64,000 bases of DNA from Tsukamurella pseudospumae (GTDB lineage: Bacteria > Actinomycetota > Actinomycetes > Mycobacteriales > Mycobacteriaceae): the NCBI RefSeq assembly GCF_001575205.1, contig NZ_LSRE01000002.1, positions 1 through 64,000 on the forward strand, given 5' to 3'. The first letter of the stretch is position 1. Every line of letters begins with the position of its first letter. Position numbers and translations under genes: made by a program. The notes under the pieces are model-generated. The model was not told the origin of the DNA. It ran no database searches and worked only from the letters and a program-made list of their open reading frames with translations. Below, piece after piece: positions 1 to 7,819 of this stretch.

Positions 1-276
1 GACCTGGCCCATCACCTGTGGTTGGGTGCGGAGCTGATCGAGGTCGGCCAGGCAGTCCCCGCCCGCCGCGATCGACACCGCCAGATCAAGCACCGTCTTC
101 CCCGGATCGTGGATCGCGTTCGGCTTGCGCCACGGCATCAACGCACTGGTCAGAGCCGCGGTCAGACCGACCGTCTCGGCGGTACGAAGCAACAGCACTG
201 TCCCGGCATGCGAGACGAGGTTCGTTCCGGCCGCGTCGACCGACACCTTCGGGTAGCAGGACGTAGACTGACTCAC
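1..276 (-). CDS. IS1380 family transposase, N-terminal fragment (runs off left edge)
   Basis: A GTG start at 276 opens a reading frame of 92 codons that stays open to the window edge. It begins with the SQSTSCYPKVSVDAAGTN type of N-terminus and continues through a segment ending LADLDQLRTQPQVMGQV, which I recognise as the start of actinobacterial IS1380 transposases (DDE enzymes that cut and paste their own element). The catalytic part is outside the window. Whether the full gene is intact cannot be judged. It is transcribed away from the imuA' operon. Confidence 0.8.
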   Translation of the reverse strand, partial: MSQSTSCYPKVSVDAAGTNLVSHAGTVLLLRTAETVGLTAALTSALMPWRKPNAIHDPGKTVLDLAVSIAAGGDCLADLDQLRTQPQVMGQV

Positions 277-350
277 CAGAAAGGTGCTCCTTCGAGACTG
301 GAAATAGGTTGGTGTGGTAACCCCTATTCTTCCAGCTCAGAGCACCTTTC
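1..350 (-). mobile_element. IS1380-family insertion sequence, 5' end only
   Basis: The left edge carries the start of an IS1380-type element read on the minus strand: the N-terminal part of its transposase (1-276) and its upstream end. The end holds an imperfect inverted repeat: an 11-bp arm at 279-289 (GAAAGGTGCTC) is the exact reverse complement of 340-350, and the inner parts 298-308 and 323-335 also pair loosely. The outer terminus is probably near 350, but the second end and any target duplication lie outside the window, so the boundary is inferred. Confidence 0.75.
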
Positions 351-360
351 TTCATGTCCG

Positions 361-568
361 ACACGACCTCACCCGCGAAAGGCCGAGGCTAGACGTCTCC
401 TTGGCCGTCGGTCGTGTGGCGAGATGATGCGTCCGGCGCATCACCTCGCTATGAAGACCCTCCTCACCTGCGAAAATGTATCGATGCGTCATGTGCATCG
501 CCTCGCGGAACCTCTCCCACCTGGACGCTTGACGGCGCTCCGATCGCGGATCTACGCTGAGACTCGTA
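361..568. other. intergenic stretch between IS end and imuA' promoter
   Basis: No convincing gene lies here; the open frames are short and have unlikely composition. It holds two inverted repeats built on the same GATGC word: TGATGCG at 425-431 paired with CGCATCA at 437-443, and CGATGC at 482-487 paired with GCATCG at 495-500. Their centres are 57 bp apart. They could be operators of a regulator or remnants of a disrupted locus. Confidence 0.4.
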
Positions 569-584
569 TCGAACAGAAGTTCTA
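569..584 (+). promoter_or_regulatory. LexA (SOS) box upstream of imuA'
   Basis: The sequence TCGAAC-AGAA-GTTCTA matches the actinobacterial LexA operator TCGAAC-N4-GTTCGA at 11 of 12 defined positions. It lies 65 bp upstream of the imuA' start. In mycobacteria imuA'-imuB and dnaE2 are LexA-controlled, so damage induction of this operon is a strong inference. Confidence 0.8.
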
Positions 585-648
585 GTCACACCTTCCCTGT
601 GACTCTGCTTCCGAACGTGGATCAGAACGTAGGGGAGGGGTGTGACAG

Positions 649-1389
649 GTGTCCGCACGTGTTCAAGCGATGGGCGGCAACCGCGAGGAGAAGCTCGCGG
701 AGCTGCGCAAAAGGCTCGCGGCGCTGCCGGAGAAGCATCGTCCGGGGAAGGCTCAGGCGCCGCAGGGGCCGCCGCTGCAGGAGGAATCCGCGCAGCTCGG
801 TGCCGTTCCCGCCGCAGGTGTGCTCCCGGTGCACGAGGAACTCGCCGCGCTGCTCCCGGGCGGCGGCCTGCCCCGCGGGAGCATCGCCACACTCGAGGGT
901 GCGGGCTCGCTCGCGGTCTCGCTGGTGGCCACGGTCTCGCGGGCCGGCGCCCGCGTCGCGCTGTGCGGGGCGCAGGGCTTCGGCATGGCCGCGGCACTCG
1001 AACAGGGGGCCGATCCGGAGCGGATCGCGCTCATCGAGGGGCCACTGGGGGATCCGGTGGCCGTCGCGTCGATCCTGCTCGACGGTGCCGATGTGGTGCT
1101 GTGCGAGCTCGGTGGCATCGCGGTGCCGCCCAGCCGTGGCCGGGCGATCGCCGCCCGCGCCCGTTCTCGGGGCTCGGTGCTGCTGGTCACCGGTGGCACG
1201 TGGGAGGGCGCCTCGCTGCACCTCGGCGCACGCGTCCAGGGCTACACCGGCCTCGGCGCCCGCCCCGGTCGCGGGCGGATCCGCGGGATCGACCTGGTCT
1301 TCTCCGCGCGCGGCCGCGGCTGCCGCAACCCCTACCGGGGCGCGGCGGGCACGGCACCGTCGGACACCGGGCTGGCGGTGGCCCGATGA
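649..1389 (+). CDS. imuA': ImuA', RecA-like accessory protein of the mutasome
   Basis: ImuA' works with ImuB and the polymerase DnaE2 in SOS-induced translesion synthesis. The 246-aa product has the glycine-rich LPGGGLPRGSIATLEGAGSL segment typical of ImuA/SulA-like RecA relatives but no canonical GKT Walker A motif. This fits a structural rather than ATP-driven role. The GTG start at 649 is set by a strong Shine-Dalgarno sequence (AGGGGAGGGG, 631-640). A LexA box lies 65 bp upstream, and the stop overlaps the imuB start in an ATGA. M. tuberculosis Rv3395c is the family member I recognise. Confidence 0.88.
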   Translation: MSARVQAMGGNREEKLAELRKRLAALPEKHRPGKAQAPQGPPLQEESAQLGAVPAAGVLPVHEELAALLPGGGLPRGSIATLEGAGSLAVSLVATVSRAGARVALCGAQGFGMAAALEQGADPERIALIEGPLGDPVAVASILLDGADVVLCELGGIAVPPSRGRAIAARARSRGSVLLVTGGTWEGASLHLGARVQGYTGLGARPGRGRIRGIDLVFSARGRGCRNPYRGAAGTAPSDTGLAVAR

Positions 1390-3005
1390 CCGCCCCGCAG
1401 CAGGCGCTGCAGACCCTGCCGCAGCCGAGGGCTCAGCGCATCCTCGCCCTGTGGTGCCCCGACTGGCCGGCGGCCGCGGCGGCGGCCGATGCCGATCTCG
1501 CGCCCGATCGCCCCGTGGCGGTGCTACACGGGAACCGGGTGGTGGCGTGCAACGCCGCGGCCCGTGCGGACGGGGTGCGGCGCGGCATGAAGCGCCGCGA
1601 ATCGCAGGCCCGCTGCCCGGACCTGCACGTCGCGCAGGCCGATGAGGGCCGGGACGCGCGGATCTTCGAGCCCGTCGCGGGTGCCGTGGCCGCGCTGATC
1701 CCGCTCATCGAGGTCCTGCGCCCGGGGCTCGTGGTGATCCCCGCGCGCGGCGCAGCCCGGTTCTTCGGCGGCGAGGAACAGGCGGCGGAACGCCTCGTGG
1801 ACGCCGCCTCGTCCGTGGGCGCGGAGTCGCTCGCCGGCATCGCCGACGAGGTGTTCACCGCGGCCCTGGCCGCCCGCCGCGGCGTCGTTGTGCCGCCGGG
1901 GGAATCGGCGGCCTTCCTGGCCCCGCTGGCCATCGCCGAACTGGGGGCCGAGCCGGCGCTCGCCACGGAGGACCGCGCCGACCTCATCGACCTGCTGCGC
2001 AGGCTGGGGCTGCGCACCCTCGGCGTCTTCGCGGCGCTCTCCGCGACTGACGTGGCCACCCGCTTCGGAGTCGACGCGATCGCCGCGCACCGTCAGGCCC
2101 GGGCGGTGGCGGACAGGCCCCCGTCCACCGCGGTGCTGCCGCCCGGGCTGGAGGCGGAACTGCGGCCGGACCCGCCGATCGGCCGCGTCGACGCCGCTGC
2201 CTTCGCCGGCCGCGCCCTGGCCTCGGAGCTGCACGAGAAGTTGTCCGCGGCGGGGATGGCGTGCCTGCGGTTGGAGGTGTCCGCGATCGCGGAGAACGGC
2301 GAGCGGCACACCCGCATCTGGCGCTGCGCCGAGCCGCTCACCCCCGACGGCACCGCGGACCGGGTGCGCTGGCAGATCGACGGCTGGCTCACCGGAGGCC
2401 GAGGTAGGCAGGGCGGCCCGGGCGCCCCGATCGTCCTGCTGCGGCTCGAACCCGTCGAGGTGGTGGACGCCGGGGCGCTGCAGGCCGGCATGTGGGGCGA
2501 CGAGGGCGACGGTGCCGCCCGCTTCCGTCGCGCCCTGGTCCGGGTACAGGGCCTCCTCGGCGGCGAATCGGTACGGATGGGGGTGCGCAGCGGCGGCCGC
2601 GGCCCCGCTGAGCGGGTCACCTGGGTGCCGCTGGGCGACGAGACGGTCCCGGCTCGCGACCCGGACGCGCCGTGGCCGGGCCGGATGCCGGAACCTGCGC
2701 CGGCGGTGCTGATCACGGGCGCGGCGGTCACCATGACCGACGCCGCGGGCGACGCCGTCCGGGTCACCGAACGCGGCGGCTTCACCGGCGAACCCACGCA
2801 TCTCACCTGGGGATCGCGGGATTGGGTGCTCAGCTGGTGGGCGGGACCGTGGCTGGTCGACGAACGCTGGTGGGCACCCGACGCCGCCGCCGAACCCCGC
2901 GCCCGTGCGCAGGTGCTGCTCGAGCCCGCACCCGGCCGCGACGACGGCCGGGCCCTGCTGCTGCAGTACGCCGGCGGATGGGAGGTGGAGGGCGTGTACG
3001 AGTAG
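1386..3005 (+). CDS. imuB: ImuB, catalytically inactive Y-family polymerase-like protein
   Basis: ImuB is the hub of the mycobacterial-type mutasome: it binds the beta clamp and bridges ImuA' and DnaE2. The 539-aa protein has a Y-family fold (RILALWCPDWP start, AARADGVRRGMKRREAQ-like finger region, helix-hairpin-helix segment LRRLGLRTLGVFAALSATDV near 200). The acidic residues that form the active site in DinB are missing, as expected for ImuB. The same frame stays open upstream to 642, but that part overlaps imuA' completely. The start at 1386 is fixed by the ATGA overlap and the conserved N-terminus. Confidence 0.9.
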   Translation: MTAPQQALQTLPQPRAQRILALWCPDWPAAAAAADADLAPDRPVAVLHGNRVVACNAAARADGVRRGMKRRESQARCPDLHVAQADEGRDARIFEPVAGAVAALIPLIEVLRPGLVVIPARGAARFFGGEEQAAERLVDAASSVGAESLAGIADEVFTAALAARRGVVVPPGESAAFLAPLAIAELGAEPALATEDRADLIDLLRRLGLRTLGVFAALSATDVATRFGVDAIAAHRQARAVADRPPSTAVLPPGLEAELRPDPPIGRVDAAAFAGRALASELHEKLSAAGMACLRLEVSAIAENGERHTRIWRCAEPLTPDGTADRVRWQIDGWLTGGRGRQGGPGAPIVLLRLEPVEVVDAGALQAGMWGDEGDGAARFRRALVRVQGLLGGESVRMGVRSGGRGPAERVTWVPLGDETVPARDPDAPWPGRMPEPAPAVLITGAAVTMTDAAGDAVRVTERGGFTGEPTHLTWGSRDWVLSWWAGPWLVDERWWAPDAAAEPRARAQVLLEPAPGRDDGRALLLQYAGGWEVEGVYE

Positions 3006-3010
3006 CGCGC

Positions 3011-4300
3011 CTAGCCCGCGCTGCCCGAGAAGGCCACCGAGAGATACGGATTGGTGTCGTCGGAGGGCGCGGGCCGGAAGCGGTTCCGACGGTGCTTGGC
3101 CGGCTTCCCCGGCAACGCTGCGGTGTCCTCGGCCGACGGTGCCGTGCCCGACGGTGCCGCGGCCGCGTCGTCGTCCGTGGCGGCGGTTGCAGCAACGTCG
3201 TCGGTCTCGGCGAGGTCCTCGGCCGGAGGCAGGACGCGGTGGTGCCCGGTGGCGGGGACTTCGATGACGTCCGCCGCAGGCTCGACCGATGTCTCTGCTG
3301 CAGCCGCAGCCGGGGCCTGCGCCGCGGCCGCCTCCCGGCGGCGCAGCCGGTGCGCGACGCTGAGCGCGACGAGATAGGTGACGGTGCCTGCCGCACCGCC
3401 CGCGACGAGCGCCCAGGCTAGGGGACGGGCGATGCCGGGGTCGGGCGCCGGTGCGGGTGCGCTGGTCACCGAGCGCAGGCGGGTCTGGGTGAGGGCGAGC
3501 TGGCCGTCGATGGCGCCCAGCGCCGTCTTCAGTTGTCCTACACCGGTGGTCAGGTTGGTGATGGAGGTGTTCACGTCCTTGCGGGCGGAGGCCAGCTTGG
3601 TCAGGCCGTCCCGCAGCTGCCGGGCCGCGCTGCGTGCGGAGGTCAGCGAGGCATCGGCGTTGGCGGAGGCGCTGCTCAGGCTGCTCGTCATGCCTGCGAG
3701 CGTGCTGCGCAGTCCGGCGACGTCATCGAGGGCGCCCACGCCCTTCGAGCCCGACAGCGCGCGGTCGAGCTGCGCGACCGCCTCGGCGGAACCGGGAGAC
3801 GGGTGCTCCACGAGCCGTCCGCGCAGCGCGACGAGCGCCGCACGGGTGCCCGCCGCCACCTGCTGCAGGCCCTGCGTCCGCTCGAGCGCGCCGCCGAGGG
3901 TGGCGGTGGCGCGGTTCACCTGCGCCAGTGCGGCGGACAGTGACGACGCCTCGTCCAGTCCCGAGACCAATTGCTGGGAACCGGTTTTCGCAGTGTCGAT
4001 GCTGTCGAAGATCTGCGGTACCGAGCCCGCCGAGGTGTTCAGGCCGTTGCCGGCGGAGACCACGGCGCTCGACAGCAGGCCGAACAGGGTGCGCGATTCG
4101 TCGGCGGCCTTGAGGGCGACGCGCGTGTTCTCGGCGTTCTCCCGTTCCTGCGCCGGAGCCGGCGGAGTGGTCCCGGCGGCCACGAGGAAGACGGCGCCGC
4201 CCGCGACGAGCGCGACCATGACGGCGAGCAGCGCGGTGCCCGTGAGGGCCCATGCCGAACGGGCCGCCGCGCGGAGCGGGCGGGGGAGCTTCGAGGTCAT
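3011..4300 (-). CDS. two-TM protein with long coiled-coil ectodomain and acidic tail, function unknown
   Basis: I do not recognise a family. The 429-aa product has a first membrane segment at about 18-43, then about 240 residues rich in Ala, Ser, Thr, Leu and Gln with heptad-like spacing, a second membrane segment at about 293-315, and a 114-residue Ala/Asp-rich tail that should be cytoplasmic. The layout resembles the extracellular helical parts of YhgE/Pip-like or chemoreceptor-like proteins without their enzymatic domains. Its stop lies 5 bp from the imuB stop (convergent). The upstream gap 4301-4409 holds a perfect palindrome CGTACGCGTACG at 4373-4384. Confidence 0.7.
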   Translation of the reverse strand: MTSKLPRPLRAAARSAWALTGTALLAVMVALVAGGAVFLVAAGTTPPAPAQERENAENTRVALKAADESRTLFGLLSSAVVSAGNGLNTSAGSVPQIFDSIDTAKTGSQQLVSGLDEASSLSAALAQVNRATATLGGALERTQGLQQVAAGTRAALVALRGRLVEHPSPGSAEAVAQLDRALSGSKGVGALDDVAGLRSTLAGMTSSLSSASANADASLTSARSAARQLRDGLTKLASARKDVNTSITNLTTGVGQLKTALGAIDGQLALTQTRLRSVTSAPAPAPDPGIARPLAWALVAGGAAGTVTYLVALSVAHRLRRREAAAAQAPAAAAAETSVEPAADVIEVPATGHHRVLPPAEDLAETDDVAATAATDDDAAAAPSGTAPSAEDTAALPGKPAKHRRNRFRPAPSDDTNPYLSVAFSGSAG

Positions 4301-4409
4301 GCCTCAACCTTAACGTGAAGTCGAGACTTTGGTTGAAACCGCAACCGGCATCACGGTTTTGACATCGCAAGTCGTACGCGTACGGTGGGCGTCGACCAGG
4401 AAGCGGGAG

Positions 4410-5687
4410 TCAGGAGCCCGGTCGGTCGACGGTGCCCATGATCAACGGGAGTCCGGTCGCGGTGTCCACCACCGCGTACGCGAAGGCGCGGTCCACCGCG
4501 AACGGGGCGGGCCCGGGGCCGGTTTCCGGTGCGGTCGCGGTCGCGGTGTCCGACGCGGTGCCCTTCTCGCCCACGGTGAACACGGCGGCGGCACGAGCGT
4601 CGGCCACCGTCGGTGATCCGGGCGCGATGCCGTCGAGGCCGGGCCCGGCGAACAGCCCCGTCAGGCCCGCGTCGCGGAGCGGGTCGACGAGCGGGGTCCA
4701 GGACGTCGAACGCCACTTCGGAAGGCTCACCTCGTGCGGGACCGACGGTGCCGCCGCGAGCGCGATCCGAGCGGCCGTGAACCGGCCCTCGCTCGCGGCA
4801 TCGGCGACCGGCGTGCCGGGCGCGGGTAGCACGATCTGCAGCGCCAGCGTGGTGCCGTAGTCGAGCTGCAGCGCGGAGAAGCCCTCGCCGGCGGCCACCC
4901 GCGCGGGCACCGTGCCGCGCAGGGTCGGCGGATCGACCACGGCACCGTCGGCGGCTGTGAACGGCGACGGTCGCGTCCGGGCGGCATCGAACGGGAAGCG
5001 CCACGCCGCAGCGAGATACGCGGTGGACGCAGCGGCCAGCCGGGTGTCGGTGCCGGTCTTCAGCGGCGCTGAAGTGAGCGTGCTGCCGGTGTTCACCGCG
5101 ACCCATTCCCCGAGCGGCTCGCCCACGTCCTGGCGGAAGTCCACGGGGTAGACGCCGGTGCCGTAGGAGGCGGACAGCGCGTCCAGGTACGCCGGCCGCA
5201 CCCGGCGGTCCTCGGGCTCCTTCGCCGTCAGCAGCGCCACCTGCGACTGGAACAGCGGCGACGCCGGCGGCGAGGTGGCGGGCACCGTGCCGGGATCGCC
5301 CGCCCACTGCGCGGTCTGGCCCGTCAGGGCCGCCATCGCCCGCGGGAGGTCCTTCGCGGCACCGAGCCCGGCACCGTCGAGCTGCGCGGCGGTCTCGCCC
5401 TCCGCGCCGGCCCGCAGCATGCCCAGGAGGCTCAGCACGGACCACGGGGAGACGGCGGTGCTCGCGGCGCGGGTGTCGCGGGCCGCCAGCTGCGCGCCGA
5501 GGCGGGTCGCGGTCGCGACGAGCGCCGTCACGTCATCGCGGGTCTCGTCGATCCCGACCTGCTCGAACTCCGTCTTCGAGCGGTCGAGCGACAGCGCCTT
5601 CGGCGACGACGGAGCGCCGCCGCACGCCGCGAGGGTCCCCGCGACGATCAGCGCCAGCGCGGCCCGTCGGATCTGCATGAGGGCCAT
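4410..5687 (-). CDS. serpin family protease inhibitor, predicted lipoprotein
   Basis: The 425-aa protein starts with a lipoprotein signal (LIVAGTLAACGG lipobox, Cys near 22) and then a serpin domain. The serpin core pattern STAVSPWSVLSLLGMLRAGAEGETAAQL is clear. So is the C-terminal signature PFAVDRAFAYAVVDTATGLPLIMG. The reactive-centre loop can be placed: hinge E374-K-G-T (P17-P14), then a Thr/Ala-rich stretch, with about 27 residues to the AF pair that replaces the usual PF, the same spacing as alpha-1-antitrypsin. Serpins trap serine or cysteine proteases by loop insertion. The scissile bond would fall near P-E-T-G. The target is unknown; a surface location is inferred. Confidence 0.88.
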   Translation of the reverse strand: MALMQIRRAALALIVAGTLAACGGAPSSPKALSLDRSKTEFEQVGIDETRDDVTALVATATRLGAQLAARDTRAASTAVSPWSVLSLLGMLRAGAEGETAAQLDGAGLGAAKDLPRAMAALTGQTAQWAGDPGTVPATSPPASPLFQSQVALLTAKEPEDRRVRPAYLDALSASYGTGVYPVDFRQDVGEPLGEWVAVNTGSTLTSAPLKTGTDTRLAAASTAYLAAAWRFPFDAARTRPSPFTAADGAVVDPPTLRGTVPARVAAGEGFSALQLDYGTTLALQIVLPAPGTPVADAASEGRFTAARIALAAAPSVPHEVSLPKWRSTSWTPLVDPLRDAGLTGLFAGPGLDGIAPGSPTVADARAAAVFTVGEKGTASDTATATAPETGPGPAPFAVDRAFAYAVVDTATGLPLIMGTVDRPGS

Positions 5688-5714
5688 CGTAACGACCGCT
5701 GCATCGACAGCCGT

Positions 5715-6623
5715 TCAGTCGCCCGCGCGCTCCAGCAGGGCGCGGCCGTTGTGCCACAGCACCTTGCGCATCCAGTCGTCGCCGAGGCCCAGGCGTGCCA
5801 GCCCGAAGAGCTGGTGCGCGTAGGGGTACGGGATGTTCGGGAAGTCGCTGCCGAGCACCACCTTGTCGGCGAGGGCTCCGAGTCGCTCGACGTAGCCCGG
5901 AGGCATGGGGGCGGTTCGCAGGGTGAAATCGGTGGCGGCCATGGTGGTGTCGAGGTACACGTGGGGGAACTGCTCGGCGAGATCGGCGAACCGCTCGTAC
6001 TCGGGCATGCCGAGGTGGGCGATCACCAGCGTGAGGTCGGGGTGGCGCCGCAGCACCTCCGCGACCCGGTCGGGCCCGGTGTAGGGGCCCTCCACCGGAC
6101 CGGACCCGGCGTGGATGACGACGGGGATCCGCGCGGCGGACAGGACCTGCCACGCGGGATCGAGCAGCGGATCGTCCGGCGCGAAGACGCCCACCTGGAC
6201 GTGCATCTTGAACAACCGCGCACCGTCGGCGATCGCGGCCGCGACGTACTCCCCGACCCCGGGCTCGGGGTAGAGGGTGGCGCAGGGGATCGCGTCGGGC
6301 ACGCGCCGTGCGAACTCGGCGCACCAGTCGTTGAGCCAGACCGCCATGCCCGGCTTGTGCGGGTACGTGAGCGCGGGGATCGCGCGGACGCCCATGCCGC
6401 GGATGAGCTCCAGGCGGGTGGCCTCGTCGAAGCGGTAGGCGATGGGCCACTCGCGCCCGTACTCGGCGCTCGCGCGGTCGAAGAAGTCCCACACCTTGAC
6501 CAGCATGGGCTCGGGCAGGAAGTGCACGTGGATGTCCGAGAGGCCGGGGAGGCCGAGCGCCTCGAGATAGGCGGGGATGTCCGCGTCCGAGGAGGGGCCC
6601 GGCGTCGTGCTCGGTCGGCTCAT
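5715..6623 (-). CDS. amidohydrolase family protein (metal-dependent TIM barrel)
   Basis: This 302-aa protein belongs to the amidohydrolase-2 group, which includes decarboxylases such as ACMSD and lactone hydrolases. It shows the metal-site pattern in order: the D-I-H-V-H-F motif near residue 30, a V-I-H-A-G histidine near 170, V-I-A-H-L-G near 200 and the late aspartate G-S-D-F-P-N near 263. The substrate is not visible from sequence. It is a lone gene between the serpin and a divergently read MarR regulator, whose ATG lies 92 bp from its own start, so the regulator could control it. Confidence 0.82.
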   Translation of the reverse strand: MSRPSTTPGPSSDADIPAYLEALGLPGLSDIHVHFLPEPMLVKVWDFFDRASAEYGREWPIAYRFDEATRLELIRGMGVRAIPALTYPHKPGMAVWLNDWCAEFARRVPDAIPCATLYPEPGVGEYVAAAIADGARLFKMHVQVGVFAPDDPLLDPAWQVLSAARIPVVIHAGSGPVEGPYTGPDRVAEVLRRHPDLTLVIAHLGMPEYERFADLAEQFPHVYLDTTMAATDFTLRTAPMPPGYVERLGALADKVVLGSDFPNIPYPYAHQLFGLARLGLGDDWMRKVLWHNGRALLERAGD

Positions 6624-6715
6624 GCGAACCGACTCTACCGACTCGGTGATGGACCGTTCACTGGAATCGGCAGCCGCTAAACTGCAGCGACGATGTGATG
6701 TTTCGGGGGTGCGAC

Positions 6716-7180
6716 ATGAAGGCGGACGCGGGGAGTACCCGGTGGTTGTCCGATGAGGAGATGAGGGCGTGGCTGCCGCTCATCAACGTCGCCATGCGGC
6801 TGCCCGCGAAGCTGGACACACAGCTCCGCGTCGACGCGGGCATCACCCACTACGAGTTCATGGTGCTGGCCCAGCTGTCGCAGGCGCCGGACCGCACACT
6901 GGGGCTCTCTGCGCTCGCGGAGGCCGCCAACTCGTCGCCCTCGCGCCTGTCGCACGTACTGCGCAAGCTGGGCGAGCGCGGCTGGCTGGTGCGGCGCGCC
7001 GAGGGGCGTTCAGCGTACGCCGAGCTCACCGACGCGGGCTTCGCCGCGCTCGACGGTGTCGCCCGCGGCCACGTCGAGGAGGTGCGCCGGCTGGTCTTCG
7101 ACCACCTGACGGACCGGGACGTCGCCGCGGTGCGGGTCGCCCTCGCCAAGCTCACCCCCGGCCTCGCCGACGGGGCCTGA
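6716..7180 (+). CDS. MarR family transcriptional regulator
   Basis: A 154-aa winged-helix protein with the MarR core: helix-turn-helix LGLSALAEAANSSPSRLSHV, wing WLVRRAEGRSAYAEL, then helices for dimerisation. The ATG at 6716 follows a GGGGGT ribosome-binding site at a good distance. In-frame ATGs at 6695 and 6698 are less well served. It is divergent from the amidohydrolase gene. MarR proteins usually repress their own promoter and a neighbour until a small ligand binds. Confidence 0.85.
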   Translation: MKADAGSTRWLSDEEMRAWLPLINVAMRLPAKLDTQLRVDAGITHYEFMVLAQLSQAPDRTLGLSALAEAANSSPSRLSHVLRKLGERGWLVRRAEGRSAYAELTDAGFAALDGVARGHVEEVRRLVFDHLTDRDVAAVRVALAKLTPGLADGA

Positions 7181-7223
7181 ACGCGTTCTACTTCGAACGT
7201 AGTATCGGGTACAGTTCTCGCCC

Positions 7224-7763
7224 ATGGGCAGGCGCGACGAGGTGTTGAACGGGGCGATCGAGGTGCTCGGCACGCTCGGTCTCCGGGGACTGACGCACCG
7301 CGCGGTCGACAGCGCCGCGGGCGTGCCCGCCGGGACGGCGTCCAACTACTTCCGCTCGCGCGCCGCGCTGGTGCGCGGGATCGTCGATCACATGGTCGAG
7401 GAGGATCTCACCTTCTGGGCGGCCTTCGAGGGCGTCGAGAAGTCCACGCTCGAGGAGGTCGCCGAACGGCTGGCGGAGTTCGTCCGCTGGTCGATCGACG
7501 GAGGCCGGACGCGGGGTGTCGCCCGGCTCAACCTGTTCGCCGCCGCGTCGGTCGAGCCGGACCTGCGGGAACCGCTACGGCGCGGGCGTCGCGCGGTGGA
7601 GGAGGTCGGCGAGAAGATCGGCGCCTCCATCGGCCTCGGCATCACCGAATCCGCGCTGGTGATGGATGCCACCGACGCCCTGGTCACCCGGCAGCTCGCC
7701 ATGCCGATCGAGGGTTATGACCCACTTCCGGCGCTGAAGGTGCTCCTCACGCGTCTGCGGTGA
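7224..7763 (+). CDS. TetR family transcriptional regulator
   Basis: The 179-aa product has an N-terminal TetR DNA-binding domain (GAIEVLGTLGLRGLTHRAV, then GVPAGTASNYFRSRAALV as recognition helix with the typical Y-F), followed by a C-terminal ligand domain of the TetR_C type. It lies 43 bp after the marR gene on the same strand. Its target is not evident; the next gene, dnaE2, has its own upstream signals. Confidence 0.85.
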   Translation: MGRRDEVLNGAIEVLGTLGLRGLTHRAVDSAAGVPAGTASNYFRSRAALVRGIVDHMVEEDLTFWAAFEGVEKSTLEEVAERLAEFVRWSIDGGRTRGVARLNLFAAASVEPDLREPLRRGRRAVEEVGEKIGASIGLGITESALVMDATDALVTRQLAMPIEGYDPLPALKVLLTRLR

Positions 7764-7792
7764 CTCCTTCGTGTTCGAGCATATTGAACACA

Positions 7793-7808
7793 TCGAACAC
7801 GTGAGCGT
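7793..7808 (+). promoter_or_regulatory. possible degenerate LexA box before dnaE2
   Basis: TCGAAC-ACGT-GAGCGT has a perfect left half-site and 3 of 6 matches in the right half of the LexA consensus. Further GAAC-like words crowd 7771-7800. It ends 11 bp before the dnaE2 start. LexA control of dnaE2 is known in mycobacteria; the site itself is only weakly supported. Confidence 0.35.
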
Positions 7809-7819
7809 ATTGTTGAGGT

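Noticed and set aside
642-1385. Open frame upstream of imuB that would extend it by 248 codons
   Set aside because: It overlaps imuA' completely, has Arg/Gly-rich shadow composition, and the ATGA junction plus the conserved ImuB N-terminus fix the start at 1386.
7181-7223. CTACTTCGAACGTAG as a TetR operator
   Set aside because: The arms are offset by one base and not truly symmetric, so the support is too weak.
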